From assembly GCA_937888925.1 (NCBI GenBank), contig CALARM010000379.1:1-6163 (forward strand): DNA of 6,163 bases, read 5' to 3'. The stretch is from an uncultured Synergistia bacterium (lineage in GTDB: Bacteria > Eremiobacterota > SpSt-956 > JAKJGF01). The notes below the pieces were generated by a model. That model was not told the DNA's origin, did no database searches, and saw only the letters and a list, made by a program, of their open reading frames with translations. The translations under genes and the position numbers were made by a program. Shown here one piece after another: positions 1 through 6,037 of the stretch. Numbering within the stretch: position 1 is the stretch's first letter; each line of letters opens with the position of its first letter.

Positions 1-314
1 GCTACAGAGCAGTCAATAAAAAAGGAGGAAATACCTTTTATTCAGGCAAACCTACGGTAAGAATAGATTTTATAATGATAAAAGGCGATGTAGATATAGT
101 AAAGAGTGAGCTCATACTCTATGATAGCTCTTTAAGCGATCATGTGGGTATACTTACTACAATCAATATAGCTGAAAAAGAAGATTCTACAATAGAAGAA
201 ATAAAAGAAGATTCTGAAAAGGAAGAAAAGCCTTCAGAGGAAGAAGAATGTGAAAAGGAAGAAAATCCATTAGAAGAACAGGTGAAAGAAGAAGACATTA
301 AGAATAAAGAATAA
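1..314 (+). CDS. EEP-family hydrolase, C-terminal part (5' end outside window)
   Basis: The reading frame is open from the left edge (first full codon at base 3) and gives 103 residues ending in TAA. Visible residues include RIDFIM (about 20-25) and, after a strand-like stretch, SDHVGILTTI (about 45-54). This spacing of R-I-D-x-I and S-D-H is the C-terminal signature of the endonuclease/exonuclease/phosphatase (DNase I-like) superfamily. The SDH Asp-His pair belongs to the metal-dependent phosphodiester/phosphomonoester active site. The substrate cannot be told from this end: nucleic acid, phosphoinositide or sphingomyelin are all possible. From about residue 55 onward the protein is a Glu/Lys-rich, low-complexity, probably disordered tail, which is not part of the catalytic fold. 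An ATG at base 75 is internal to the conserved domain and is not the real start. The gene converges on the TPR lipoprotein gene. Confidence 0.72.
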   Translation, partial: YRAVNKKGGNTFYSGKPTVRIDFIMIKGDVDIVKSELILYDSSLSDHVGILTTINIAEKEDSTIEEIKEDSEKEEKPSEEEECEKEENPLEEQVKEEDIKNKE

Positions 315-328
315 AAACTGAGAGTGTA

Positions 329-392
329 TCCGAAAAATTTAACAACATTTTTTATAGACAGAGTTTTAATATATTCAGGAAGGCTTTTCGGA
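329..392. repeat. 8-bp inverted repeat in the convergent intergenic gap
   Basis: TCCGAAAA (329-336) and TTTTCGGA (385-392) are perfect inverted copies separated by 48 bases. A looser outer match (TGT/ACA) continues with one extra base on the left arm. The pair spans most of the 85-bp gap between the two convergent genes. No compact GC-rich hairpin followed by a T-run is present here. The arms could form a long-loop stem that ends transcription from either side, or be a relic of a small mobile-element end. Both readings are weak. Confidence 0.25.
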
Positions 393-399
393 CATGTTC

Positions 400-1362
400 T
401 TAAGGTTTATTTTTCTTTCTGCTCATGGCCATTAAAGCAACAAGCCTGTTATTTTTCGCATCCTCATAAGACGGGTCAAGAGAGAGTGCATTATCAAAAC
501 ACTCTACAGCCTTTCTGTAATCTTTCAGAAGATAGAGAGAAAAACCTTTATAATTCCATGCCTCTGCATTTTCCGGCTGAAGTTTTAACACCATATCAAA
601 AGATTTAACAGATTCCTTATAATTCTTACCGAGAGTCAGGGCAAATCCTCTGTAATGCCAGGCATATACATTTCCGGGATCTTCTTTTATGGCTCTATCA
701 AAAGAGCTTATTGCTTCTCCGTAATTTTTCAATAATATGAAAGTACCGCCTCTGTAATTCATGGCATCTACATTTTTCGGATCAATTTTTAAGACCATAT
801 CATAACATTCTATTGCTTCTTTCTGTCTTTCAAGACCTGCAAGAGAGAGTCCTTTACCGTTAAGGGCCATCACATCTTTTTCCTTATGAGCCAGAAACTT
901 ATCATAACACTCAAGGGCTTCTTTGTATTTACCCTGATTGTAGAGAATATCTCCTTTATACCTCAGGGGGAGTATATAATCGGGATCAAGAGCAAGAGAT
1001 TTATCAAAAGCCTCCAGAGCCTCACTGTAAGAATCCATTTCCATACAGGCAAGGCCTTTTGAATACCAGAGAATTTTTACCTTTTCATCAAGCCTGAGTG
1101 CTTCATTATAGGCATTTACTGCATCTTCATATTTCCCGAGATGTTTCAGGCTTTCCCCTTTATAATAAAGAAGATAAACATCTTTCGGAGTAATAGTGAG
1201 GGCTTTATCGAACTTTTCAAGAGCCTCTTTATATTTACCCTCTTTATACGAATCCTTTCCCTGCTGCATGAGCAGGTCTTTTTCTTTATTGCCGGAACAG
1301 GACAGGGCAGAAAGGCCCGTTAACAGGATCAGGAATAACAATAAAACATATTTAGATTTCAT
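400..1362 (-). CDS. TPR-repeat lipoprotein (8 tetratricopeptide repeats)
   Basis: A 320-residue protein. Residues 1-21 form a signal peptide (basic start MKSK, hydrophobic LLLFLILLTGL). It ends at a relaxed lipobox A-L-S-C with Cys22 as the likely lipidated residue, so a membrane-anchored periplasmic-face protein is expected. From about residue 31 to 302 it consists of eight contiguous 34-residue TPR units starting near 31, 65, 99, 133, 167, 201, 235 and 269. Each has the W/L-x-Y-x-K/R-G, Y-x-E-A and F/Y-D-x-A-L-x-x-x-P positions. A short basic tail (SRKKNKP) follows. TPR solenoids are protein-binding scaffolds, and nothing here identifies the partner. There is no enzymatic domain. The gene lies 66 bp downstream of, and on the same strand as, the glycosylphosphotransferase, so a role in envelope or polysaccharide assembly is possible but inferred only from position. 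No SD is visible before the ATG; a promoter ends almost at the start codon. Confidence 0.9.
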   Translation of the reverse strand: MKSKYVLLLFLILLTGLSALSCSGNKEKDLLMQQGKDSYKEGKYKEALEKFDKALTITPKDVYLLYYKGESLKHLGKYEDAVNAYNEALRLDEKVKILWYSKGLACMEMDSYSEALEAFDKSLALDPDYILPLRYKGDILYNQGKYKEALECYDKFLAHKEKDVMALNGKGLSLAGLERQKEAIECYDMVLKIDPKNVDAMNYRGGTFILLKNYGEAISSFDRAIKEDPGNVYAWHYRGFALTLGKNYKESVKSFDMVLKLQPENAEAWNYKGFSLYLLKDYRKAVECFDNALSLDPSYEDAKNNRLVALMAMSRKKNKP

Positions 1363-1372
1363 AATAACAATT

Positions 1373-1401
1373 ATTTTATCAGAAAGAGAAATATATTACA
1401 A
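1373..1401 (-). promoter_or_regulatory. Candidate sigma-70-type promoter of the TPR lipoprotein gene
   Basis: Read on the minus strand, TTGTAA (1401-1396, 4/6 to TTGACA) is followed by exactly 17 bases and TAAAAT (1378-1373, 5/6 to TATAAT). Transcription would start about 7 bases on, near 1366. This leaves only about 4 untranslated bases before the ATG at 1362 and would make the mRNA almost leaderless, which fits the lack of an SD. The background is AT-rich, so chance matches are a real risk. Confidence 0.4.
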
Positions 1402-1428
1402 GATACAAAGGAGGTAGGAGAATATTTT

Positions 1429-2955
1429 CTAATAGGCTCCCCGGCCAAAGATCATCACATAAAGAGTTTCAAACATTATTTCCAGATCAAAAAAGAGAGA
1501 TTGATTTTCAATATAATAAAGGTCAAGAAAGCACATTTCCTCAAAAGTAAGTTCACTTCGTCCCATAATCTGCCACAGTCCTGTAATACCTGCTATTCCC
1601 TGTCCTCTTTTTTTATACCAGTCAAAACAGAGTTTATCAGTATTTTTAAGCATTTTAAAATCTCTTACAGGAAGAGGTCTCGGCCCTACAATAGACATTT
1701 CACCTTTAAGGACATTAATAAACTGAGGGAATTCGTCAATACTAAATTTTCTCAATATATTTCCTGCCGGTGTAATACGGGGGTCATTTTTCATTTTAAA
1801 GAGTGCTCCATTTGTTTCATTCTCCTGAATGAGGTCTTTTTTCATCTTATCTGCATCTGCACACATAGTACGAAACTTATAAACTTTTATTTCAGGACCT
1901 CCTTTATAAAGAGATCTTTTCTGTATAAAAAATACAGGTCCCTTTGATGTTAATTTAATGACAAGAGCAACAAAGAAGCAGAGAGGAATAATAAAAATAC
2001 TTCCTGAAAGAAGGACAGACAGGTCAAGTAATCTTTTTATCACTCTCTGAATCATAAGAAATCTCTGTCTTTTCTGCTCCATAACCAGGGGGACGCCTGT
2101 AATATCTTTAATCTTTCTCTTTTTCATTAAATTTTTCACATAAGGGGATACCATTTTCAGATTAACTTTAAAATTCTCACAGGCTCTGCGTACAGAAGTA
2201 TATTTCTCAAGATCCATGGAATCACTTACAATAAAAACCTGTTCTACATTATATTCCTTCAGAATCTCATTTATATTTTTTTCGGAATCTATAATAAATG
2301 ATTTTACATCAGAATGATCTTCCATATCATTATTTTTAAAAAATCCCAGTATATTATAAAAATCTCCGTAAACATCTCTCAGTTGTTCTGCAAATCTACC
2401 TGCCGATTCGTCTGTACCTACGATAACAGTATTCTTGCTTCCCAGTCCCTTTTTTACAAAAAGGCGATTAATGTTATAAAGTATGGAATGATTTATTTCA
2501 AGTATTACATACATAGCCATTACAAAGATCAGGATAACGGCTCTGGAAATATCGGAAGATTTTGTTATATAAAGATAGGCCATTGTTAAAATACCCGTAT
2601 AAATACAGACTCTTCCTATCTGAGATTTCTGCCTTTCAAGGGATGCTTTAAAAACTCCCCTGTAAAGACCGAGGAATACAACACTGGGAAGAAATATAAT
2701 ATTTGCAACAAGAAGGGGTTCTATATAGGTAAAGATATTATATCCGGGAAAACGAAGATTAAGTGATATATAAAAAGCAAGGTTTAAATAAAATATATCA
2801 GAAAAAAACAAAAGCAATACAAAAATAAAAGGCCAGTTTTTTTTCAGAAATGAATTGTATATAATGTTATCAGAGAGGACAATCTTTTGATTGCAGGAAA
2901 GAGGAGAGGACTTTTTAAGGTCAATCCCTTTTTCTGCAACATTTATAACATCCAT
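1429..2955 (-). CDS. Polyprenyl glycosylphosphotransferase (exopolysaccharide/capsule initiating sugar transferase)
   Basis: A 508-residue polyisoprenyl-phosphate hexose-1-phosphate transferase of the WbaP type, full-length for the family. It transfers sugar-1-phosphate from a UDP-sugar to undecaprenyl phosphate at the inner membrane, the first committed step of repeat-unit synthesis. Four predicted transmembrane segments lie near 41-65, 78-98, 115-130 and 137-155. A Rossmann-like CoA-binding-type module follows (NTVIVG at 175-180, to about 290), then a membrane hairpin at 312-335 and the bacterial sugar transferase domain. Family motifs are GPVFFIQKR (339-347), VYKFRTM (358-364), DPRITPAG (391-398), SIDEFPQ with the catalytic Asp407-Glu408 dyad, SIVGPRP (421-427), GITGLWQ (456-462) and the usual C-terminal GAY. 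The sugar cannot be read from sequence. The start is supported by GGAG at 2968-2965, nine bases before the ATG. It is the only glycan gene seen; the rest of a cluster is not in the window. Confidence 0.93.
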   Translation of the reverse strand: MDVINVAEKGIDLKKSSPLSCNQKIVLSDNIIYNSFLKKNWPFIFVLLLFFSDIFYLNLAFYISLNLRFPGYNIFTYIEPLLVANIIFLPSVVFLGLYRGVFKASLERQKSQIGRVCIYTGILTMAYLYITKSSDISRAVILIFVMAMYVILEINHSILYNINRLFVKKGLGSKNTVIVGTDESAGRFAEQLRDVYGDFYNILGFFKNNDMEDHSDVKSFIIDSEKNINEILKEYNVEQVFIVSDSMDLEKYTSVRRACENFKVNLKMVSPYVKNLMKKRKIKDITGVPLVMEQKRQRFLMIQRVIKRLLDLSVLLSGSIFIIPLCFFVALVIKLTSKGPVFFIQKRSLYKGGPEIKVYKFRTMCADADKMKKDLIQENETNGALFKMKNDPRITPAGNILRKFSIDEFPQFINVLKGEMSIVGPRPLPVRDFKMLKNTDKLCFDWYKKRGQGIAGITGLWQIMGRSELTFEEMCFLDLYYIENQSLFFDLEIMFETLYVMIFGRGAY

Positions 2956-3254
2956 TTACTAATTCTCCGTAAAAATAATTTATAAAAGAGAAAATAAAAT
3001 ATAATCTATTTTAATAATTTATCATATTAAAATATTTTTTACAAGGCTTAATAAAAATTTTACAATAAAAATTAGTATACATTTATAAAAACAAGTTAAT
3101 CTTATCTGGAAATAAGAAGTAAAGACATTAAAGGATATAAAAATATATAAGGGATAAAAAAGAATGGAATGAGAAGAATAAAAAAAAGAAATCATAAGAA
3201 AAATCTATAAAAAACAGATAAAAAAAATAATCTAAAAAATCTTTAATTATTATA

Positions 3255-3283
3255 TTCCCAACTTTTTAATAATAAGTTATAAT
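3255..3283 (+). promoter_or_regulatory. Candidate promoter of the nucleotidyltransferase gene (upstream copy)
   Basis: TTCCCA (3255-3260, 4/6 to TTGACA), a 17-base spacer and a perfect TATAAT (3278-3283). The -10 box lies inside the first copy of a 25-bp tandem duplication, so a second identical TATAAT occurs at 3303-3308 without a recognisable -35. A third TATAAT at 3341-3346 also lacks a -35. The predicted start near 3290 would give an 80-base leader containing the small ORF and palindrome described below. Confidence 0.4.
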
Positions 3284-3315
3284 ACACAGATTAATAATAA
3301 GTTATAATACACAGA
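3266..3315 (+). repeat. Perfect 25-bp tandem duplication containing TATAAT
   Basis: Bases 3266-3290 and 3291-3315 are identical over 25 positions and directly abut. Each unit runs from TTAATAATAAG through TTATAAT to ACACAGA. The flanking bases differ, so the unit is exactly two copies. It duplicates a consensus -10 box and places the second copy against the GAGAGG that follows. It looks like a recent slippage or duplication event in a promoter. Confidence 0.95.
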
Positions 3316-3320
3316 GAGGT
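3316..3320 (+). promoter_or_regulatory. Ribosome binding site of the 7-codon leader ORF
   Basis: GAGGT ends five bases before the ATG at 3326. This is the only good SD between the promoter and the nucleotidyltransferase. It is 50 bases from the start of that gene at 3371, too far to serve it directly, so it decides in favour of the small ORF being translated if the region is transcribed. Confidence 0.35.
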
Positions 3321-3325
3321 TTTTC

Positions 3326-3349
3326 ATGACGTTAATATACTATAATTGA
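3326..3349 (+). CDS. Possible 7-codon leader peptide upstream of the nucleotidyltransferase
   Basis: ATG at 3326 opens a frame of seven codons (M-T-L-I-Y-Y-N) ending in TGA at 3347-3349. It is preceded by a well-spaced GAGGT. It is in frame with the nucleotidyltransferase start 45 bases later but separated from it by TGA and by a second stop (TAA, 3359-3361). The ending overlaps the left arm and loop of a 7-bp palindrome (3338-3356). The downstream gene has no SD of its own, so translation of this ORF could influence initiation at 3371. Alternatively the ATG may be the remnant of an older start. No conservation evidence is available, and very short ORFs like this are common by chance. Confidence 0.25.
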   Translation: MTLIYYN

Positions 3350-3356
3350 TATAGTA
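3338..3356. promoter_or_regulatory. 19-bp palindrome (7-bp arms) before the nucleotidyltransferase start
   Basis: TACTATA (3338-3344) and TATAGTA (3350-3356) are perfect inverted copies around the loop ATTGA. As RNA, an all-A/U stem with one G-C pair would be weak. As DNA the symmetry and its position between the promoters and the start codon would suit a repressor operator. A TATAAT box (3341-3346) sits in its left half. In AT-rich DNA such a palindrome can occur by chance. Confidence 0.3.
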
Positions 3357-3370
3357 AATAAAAGCAAATT

Positions 3371-4591
3371 ATGATAGAAAAAGAAGATATAATTTTACAT
3401 ACACTGCACGAAGATATGGGCAGTGATGCAATCAATAATGTAACAAAAGATTTATCTGCTTCAGAATGGGATTATTTATTTTCTTTTTCAATGAGCCATG
3501 GAATTTTTCCTGCTTTTTACAGAAAGCTTTCAGATCTTAAAATAGAAAATATTCCTCCTGATATAAGAGAAAAATATAAACAGTTATATTTATCAAATCT
3601 CCACAGAAATATGGTCATGGAAAATGAAATGTTCAGGGTTCTTTCACACCTGAAGAAAAACAATATTCCTGCAATACCTCTTAAAGGGCCCGTAATGGCA
3701 GAACTCCTGTATAAAGATATAGCGTTAAGGCCTGCTCCATGTGATATGGATATACTGGTTCCTTATGAAAAAGTCAGAGAAACAGAAAAAAAACTTGAGG
3801 AAATTGATTACATTCCTTTCTTTGAAAGTAATTTCAACGAAGTGGAAGTAAATCTTTTAAAAAGAGGTTATAATTTAACCCTGAATCAGGACATGATTGA
3901 TATTATGTATAAATACAGGAGTGAGCTTAATTTTAAAAAAAAATCGAAAGCCTCTATAAATATTGATCTTCACTGGGATTTCCTGGGTAAATTCCTGAAT
4001 ATGAGAATTAATGATCTATGGATAAATGCAAAAGAAATAAATATAAATAAAAAGAATATACTTATGCCTTCCATGGAAGATCTTTTTTTCATTTTAATGT
4101 TAGCTTCCATAGCCAAGTACGATTATGTTCCTCTGAAATATATTTATGATATACATAAATTAGTAATTACTACAGGCAGGGATTTTAACTGGGACAAACT
4201 TATAGAAAAAGTGAGAAAAGATAAGCTGGAACATGTTCTTTATTTTACCCTGTGTATAACAGAAGATTTATTCAAAACACCTTTTCCAGAAAAAATAATA
4301 GAAAAATTAAAACCTGATTTTCTGAAGGAAAAAATACTGAAAAAATGGCTCAATAAAGATATTATATTAAATCCAGAAAATAAAATTTCCTCATCTTACA
4401 TATGGCGTTTTCTTACAGTCAATTATCTTTATACTGATAATTTTTTAGATTTTATAAAACTGACGTGTTACAGGATTTTCACTCCTTTCTCTGAAGGTAT
4501 TGAGCTTTTACTTGAACAGAAAGCTATAAAAAAATTTAATAAATATTTTAAAAAATTTATTTTTACAAAAAAACTTGTTGAAAATTTATAA
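3371..4591 (+). CDS. Nucleotidyltransferase family protein (PF14907 type)
   Basis: A 406-residue protein. An N-terminal helical part contains the family-like stretch WDYLFSFSMSHGIFPAFYRKL (about 33-53). The nucleotidyltransferase core follows: IPLKG (102-106), R120, the D-x-D metal-binding pair Asp125/Asp127 in CDMDILV, and INIDLHW (197-202), where Asp199 may be the third acidic ligand. The remainder is helical and ends in a strongly basic, aromatic tail (about 385-402). The family is predicted to transfer nucleotidyl groups, but its true substrate is generally unknown. Members recur beside PqqD homologues and HprK-like kinases in peptide-modification and surface-polysaccharide loci, which matches the scmD gene 46 bp downstream. 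ATG 3371 is the first start after an in-frame stop but has no SD. Sampled 60-base lines are 23-33% GC, against about 40-47% in scmE, so this gene may have a different history. Confidence 0.85.
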   Translation: MIEKEDIILHTLHEDMGSDAINNVTKDLSASEWDYLFSFSMSHGIFPAFYRKLSDLKIENIPPDIREKYKQLYLSNLHRNMVMENEMFRVLSHLKKNNIPAIPLKGPVMAELLYKDIALRPAPCDMDILVPYEKVRETEKKLEEIDYIPFFESNFNEVEVNLLKRGYNLTLNQDMIDIMYKYRSELNFKKKSKASINIDLHWDFLGKFLNMRINDLWINAKEININKKNILMPSMEDLFFILMLASIAKYDYVPLKYIYDIHKLVITTGRDFNWDKLIEKVRKDKLEHVLYFTLCITEDLFKTPFPEKIIEKLKPDFLKEKILKKWLNKDIILNPENKISSSYIWRFLTVNYLYTDNFLDFIKLTCYRIFTPFSEGIELLLEQKAIKKFNKYFKKFIFTKKLVENL

Positions 4592-4606
4592 AATTTGAAT
4601 TATAAT
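4578..4606 (+). promoter_or_regulatory. Near-consensus sigma-70 promoter of scmDE
   Basis: TTGAAA (4578-4583, 5/6), a 17-base spacer and TATAAT (4601-4606, 6/6). The -35 lies in the last codons of the nucleotidyltransferase and the -10 in the gap. Transcription would start near 4613, giving a leader of about 25 bases that carries the AAGGAGA SD. This is the best promoter match in the window. It implies that scmDE can be expressed separately from the upstream gene. Confidence 0.65.
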
Positions 4607-4637
4607 CTGTCTAAATTAAATATAAGGAGATTTTAAT

Positions 4638-4919
4638 ATGAACAAAAAACCTGTAGCAAATCCATTGATAGTCCTCCGTGTAGAATTCGACGACTGGGCA
4701 ATACTTTTCGATCCCGACACAGGAGATGGTTTTACAATAAACCCTGTAGGAGTATTTATCTGGAAAAAACTTGACGGAAAAAATACAATAAAGGATATTA
4801 CAGAAGAAGTAAGAAAAGAGTGTGAAGAGGTGCCTCAGGAAGTGGAAGAACACTGCACTGAATTCATTGAAGAACTGATAAAAAGAGGCCTTGCAGGCTA
4901 TGAAGAGGTAAAGGTCTGA
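4638..4919 (+). CDS. scmD: PqqD-like peptide chaperone ScmD (SynChlorMet cassette)
   Basis: A 93-residue protein, the usual size for a PqqD/RiPP-recognition-element domain. It shows the N-terminal strand pattern (IVLRVEFDDWAILFDPDTGD, 11-30), then INPVGVFIWKKLDGKNTI (34-51), and a C-terminal helical part ending IEELIKRGLAGYEE (77-90). PqqD proteins form a small winged-helix fold that binds the leader of a precursor peptide and delivers it to a partner radical SAM enzyme. I recognise the phrasing (N-terminal NKKP-ANPLIVLR, FDDWAILFDPDTG, NPVGVF-W) as the ScmD family, from remembered family sequences rather than a search. The SD AAGGAGA (4624-4630) lies seven bases before the ATG. The start of scmE is 20 bases past its stop, so the two form an operon. 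The precursor peptide of the Scm cassette has not been identified. Confidence 0.85.
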   Translation: MNKKPVANPLIVLRVEFDDWAILFDPDTGDGFTINPVGVFIWKKLDGKNTIKDITEEVRKECEEVPQEVEEHCTEFIEELIKRGLAGYEEVKV

Positions 4920-4939
4920 TTTAAAGGGGAAATTTATAA

Positions 4940-6037
4940 ATGAAATTAATGTATACACCGAAATCTATAGATCTGTCCATAACAAATAAATGCAACCTCC
5001 GATGTAAATACTGTTTTCATTTTACAAGTGAAGGCGATACAGGGCAGGATTTACCACTGGAGGAATGGCTTACTTTCTTTAAAGAACTGAATGACTGTGC
5101 CGTCATGGATGTATGTCTTTCAGGGGGAGAGCCTTTCTGTCGTAAAGATTTAAAAGAAATCATAGAAGGTATTGTGAAAAACCGCATGAGATTCAACATA
5201 TTGAGTAACGGCACCCTTATTACAGAAGAATGGGCAGAATTTCTTCACTCTACTAGAAGGTGTAATTATGTGCAGGTTTCTATAGACGGCTCTATCCCGA
5301 TAACTCATGATTCTTTTCGAGGAGAAGGTAATTTTAAACGGGCCATAGAGGGAATAAAGCATTTACAGAAACACAATGTATCTGCTACAGTAAGAGTAAC
5401 AATCCATAAACATAATGTTCATGACCTGGAAAATATAGCTAAATTACTTCTTGAAGACATAGGCCTTCAGTCATTTTCAATAAATTCTGCATCCTATATG
5501 GGACTGTGCAGACAGTATACAGATGAAATCATGTTATCTCCCGAAGAAAGAACCCTTGCAATGGAAAAACTCATGGCCCTTGTAAAGAAATATAACGGCC
5601 GTATAAGCGCCACTGCAGGCCCCCTTGCAGAAGGAAGGGCATGGCTTGAAATGGAACAGAACAGAGTGGAAGGAAAAGATCCTGTTCCCGGGAGAGGATT
5701 TCTTACAGGATGCGGCGGGCCCATGAGTAAACTTGCAGTAAGAGCAGATGGAATAATTGTTCCCTGCAGTCAGATACCTGGCATTGAACTGGGCAGGATA
5801 AATAAAGACAATCTCAAAGATATATGGCAGAACCATCCTGCACTGAATAAATTCCGGGAAAGACGGGAGATTCCACTGGAGAAATTTGAATACTGTAAAG
5901 GGTGCGAATATATAAATTACTGCACAGGAAGCTGTCCCGCTCTTGCCTATAATATATTCGGCAATGATGAACATCCGAGCCCTGATGCATGTATAAAGAG
6001 GTTTCTGGAAGAAGGTGGGAAATTGCCTGTTGTCTGA
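4940..6037 (+). CDS. scmE: Radical SAM/SPASM peptide-modifying enzyme ScmE (SynChlorMet cassette)
   Basis: A 365-residue PqqE-like enzyme. The radical SAM core carries C18-x3-C22-x2-C25 (4Fe-4S cluster that cleaves S-adenosylmethionine), SGGEP (61-65, SAM-binding GGE motif), ILSNG (87-91) and VQVSIDGS (111-118). The C-terminal SPASM domain is complete: C258, G271-x4-C276, C319-x2-C322-x5-C328-x3-C332 and C351, seven cysteines for two auxiliary Fe-S clusters. Such enzymes install C-C, C-S or similar bonds, or epimerise residues, in a ribosomal peptide presented by a PqqD-like partner, here ScmD. Stretches such as EEWLTFFKEL, CAVMDVCLSGGEPF, VRVTIHKHNVHDLE and SPDACIKRFLEEGG match the ScmE family as I remember it. 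The SD AAAGGGGA (4923-4930) lies nine bases before the ATG. A second ATG at codon 4 is less well placed. No motif is missing or frameshifted. The reaction and substrate are unknown. Confidence 0.9.
   Translation: MKLMYTPKSIDLSITNKCNLRCKYCFHFTSEGDTGQDLPLEEWLTFFKELNDCAVMDVCLSGGEPFCRKDLKEIIEGIVKNRMRFNILSNGTLITEEWAEFLHSTRRCNYVQVSIDGSIPITHDSFRGEGNFKRAIEGIKHLQKHNVSATVRVTIHKHNVHDLENIAKLLLEDIGLQSFSINSASYMGLCRQYTDEIMLSPEERTLAMEKLMALVKKYNGRISATAGPLAEGRAWLEMEQNRVEGKDPVPGRGFLTGCGGPMSKLAVRADGIIVPCSQIPGIELGRINKDNLKDIWQNHPALNKFRERREIPLEKFEYCKGCEYINYCTGSCPALAYNIFGNDEHPSPDACIKRFLEEGGKLPVV

Larger units (their letters stand above)
2956..3370. other. 415-bp AT-rich divergent intergenic region
   Basis: This lies between the starts of the minus-strand glycosylphosphotransferase and the plus-strand nucleotidyltransferase, so it must carry the 5' control regions of both. 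About 2956-3100 is nearly pure A/T with no convincing promoter for the minus-strand gene. About 3106-3240 is strikingly purine-rich (mostly A with scattered G) on the plus strand. 3266-3370 holds a tandem duplication, several TATAAT boxes, a possible leader ORF and a palindrome, listed separately. No RNA gene, strong hairpin terminator or protein-coding ORF is supported. A 57-codon minus-strand frame at 3022-3195 has no SD and looks like a composition artefact. Confidence 0.8.

Noticed and set aside
324..608. 94-codon plus-strand ORF opposite the TPR gene
   Set aside because: It overlaps the end of the strongly supported TPR gene antisense, has no recognisable domain, and no good SD precedes it.
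1407..1415. Perfect SD-like AAAGGAGGT on the plus strand
   Set aside because: No start codon follows at a usable distance on that strand, and both flanking genes are on the minus strand. Probably coincidental.
3022..3195. 57-codon minus-strand ORF in the intergenic region, hydrophobic and Phe/Ile/Tyr-rich
   Set aside because: It has no SD, and its composition is what the complement of an A-rich purine tract gives. It would also sit in the 5' region of the glycosylphosphotransferase. It looks like a composition artefact, not a membrane peptide or toxin.
3279..3327. 16-codon minus-strand ORF starting M-K-N-L-S-V across the tandem repeat
   Set aside because: No SD, and the frame is simply the reverse reading of the duplicated promoter unit.
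3346..3375. TTGATA-N18-TATGAT promoter-like pair overlapping the nucleotidyltransferase start
   Set aside because: A transcript from it would start inside the gene. Chance match in AT-rich DNA.
4611..4958. 115-codon minus-strand ORF opposite scmD
   Set aside because: Antisense shadow of scmD with Phe/Tyr/Cys-rich composition typical of reverse reading of Glu/Lys codons.
5534..5974. 146-codon minus-strand ORF opposite scmE
   Set aside because: It lies wholly within scmE, whose Fe-S cysteine motifs show it is the coding frame.
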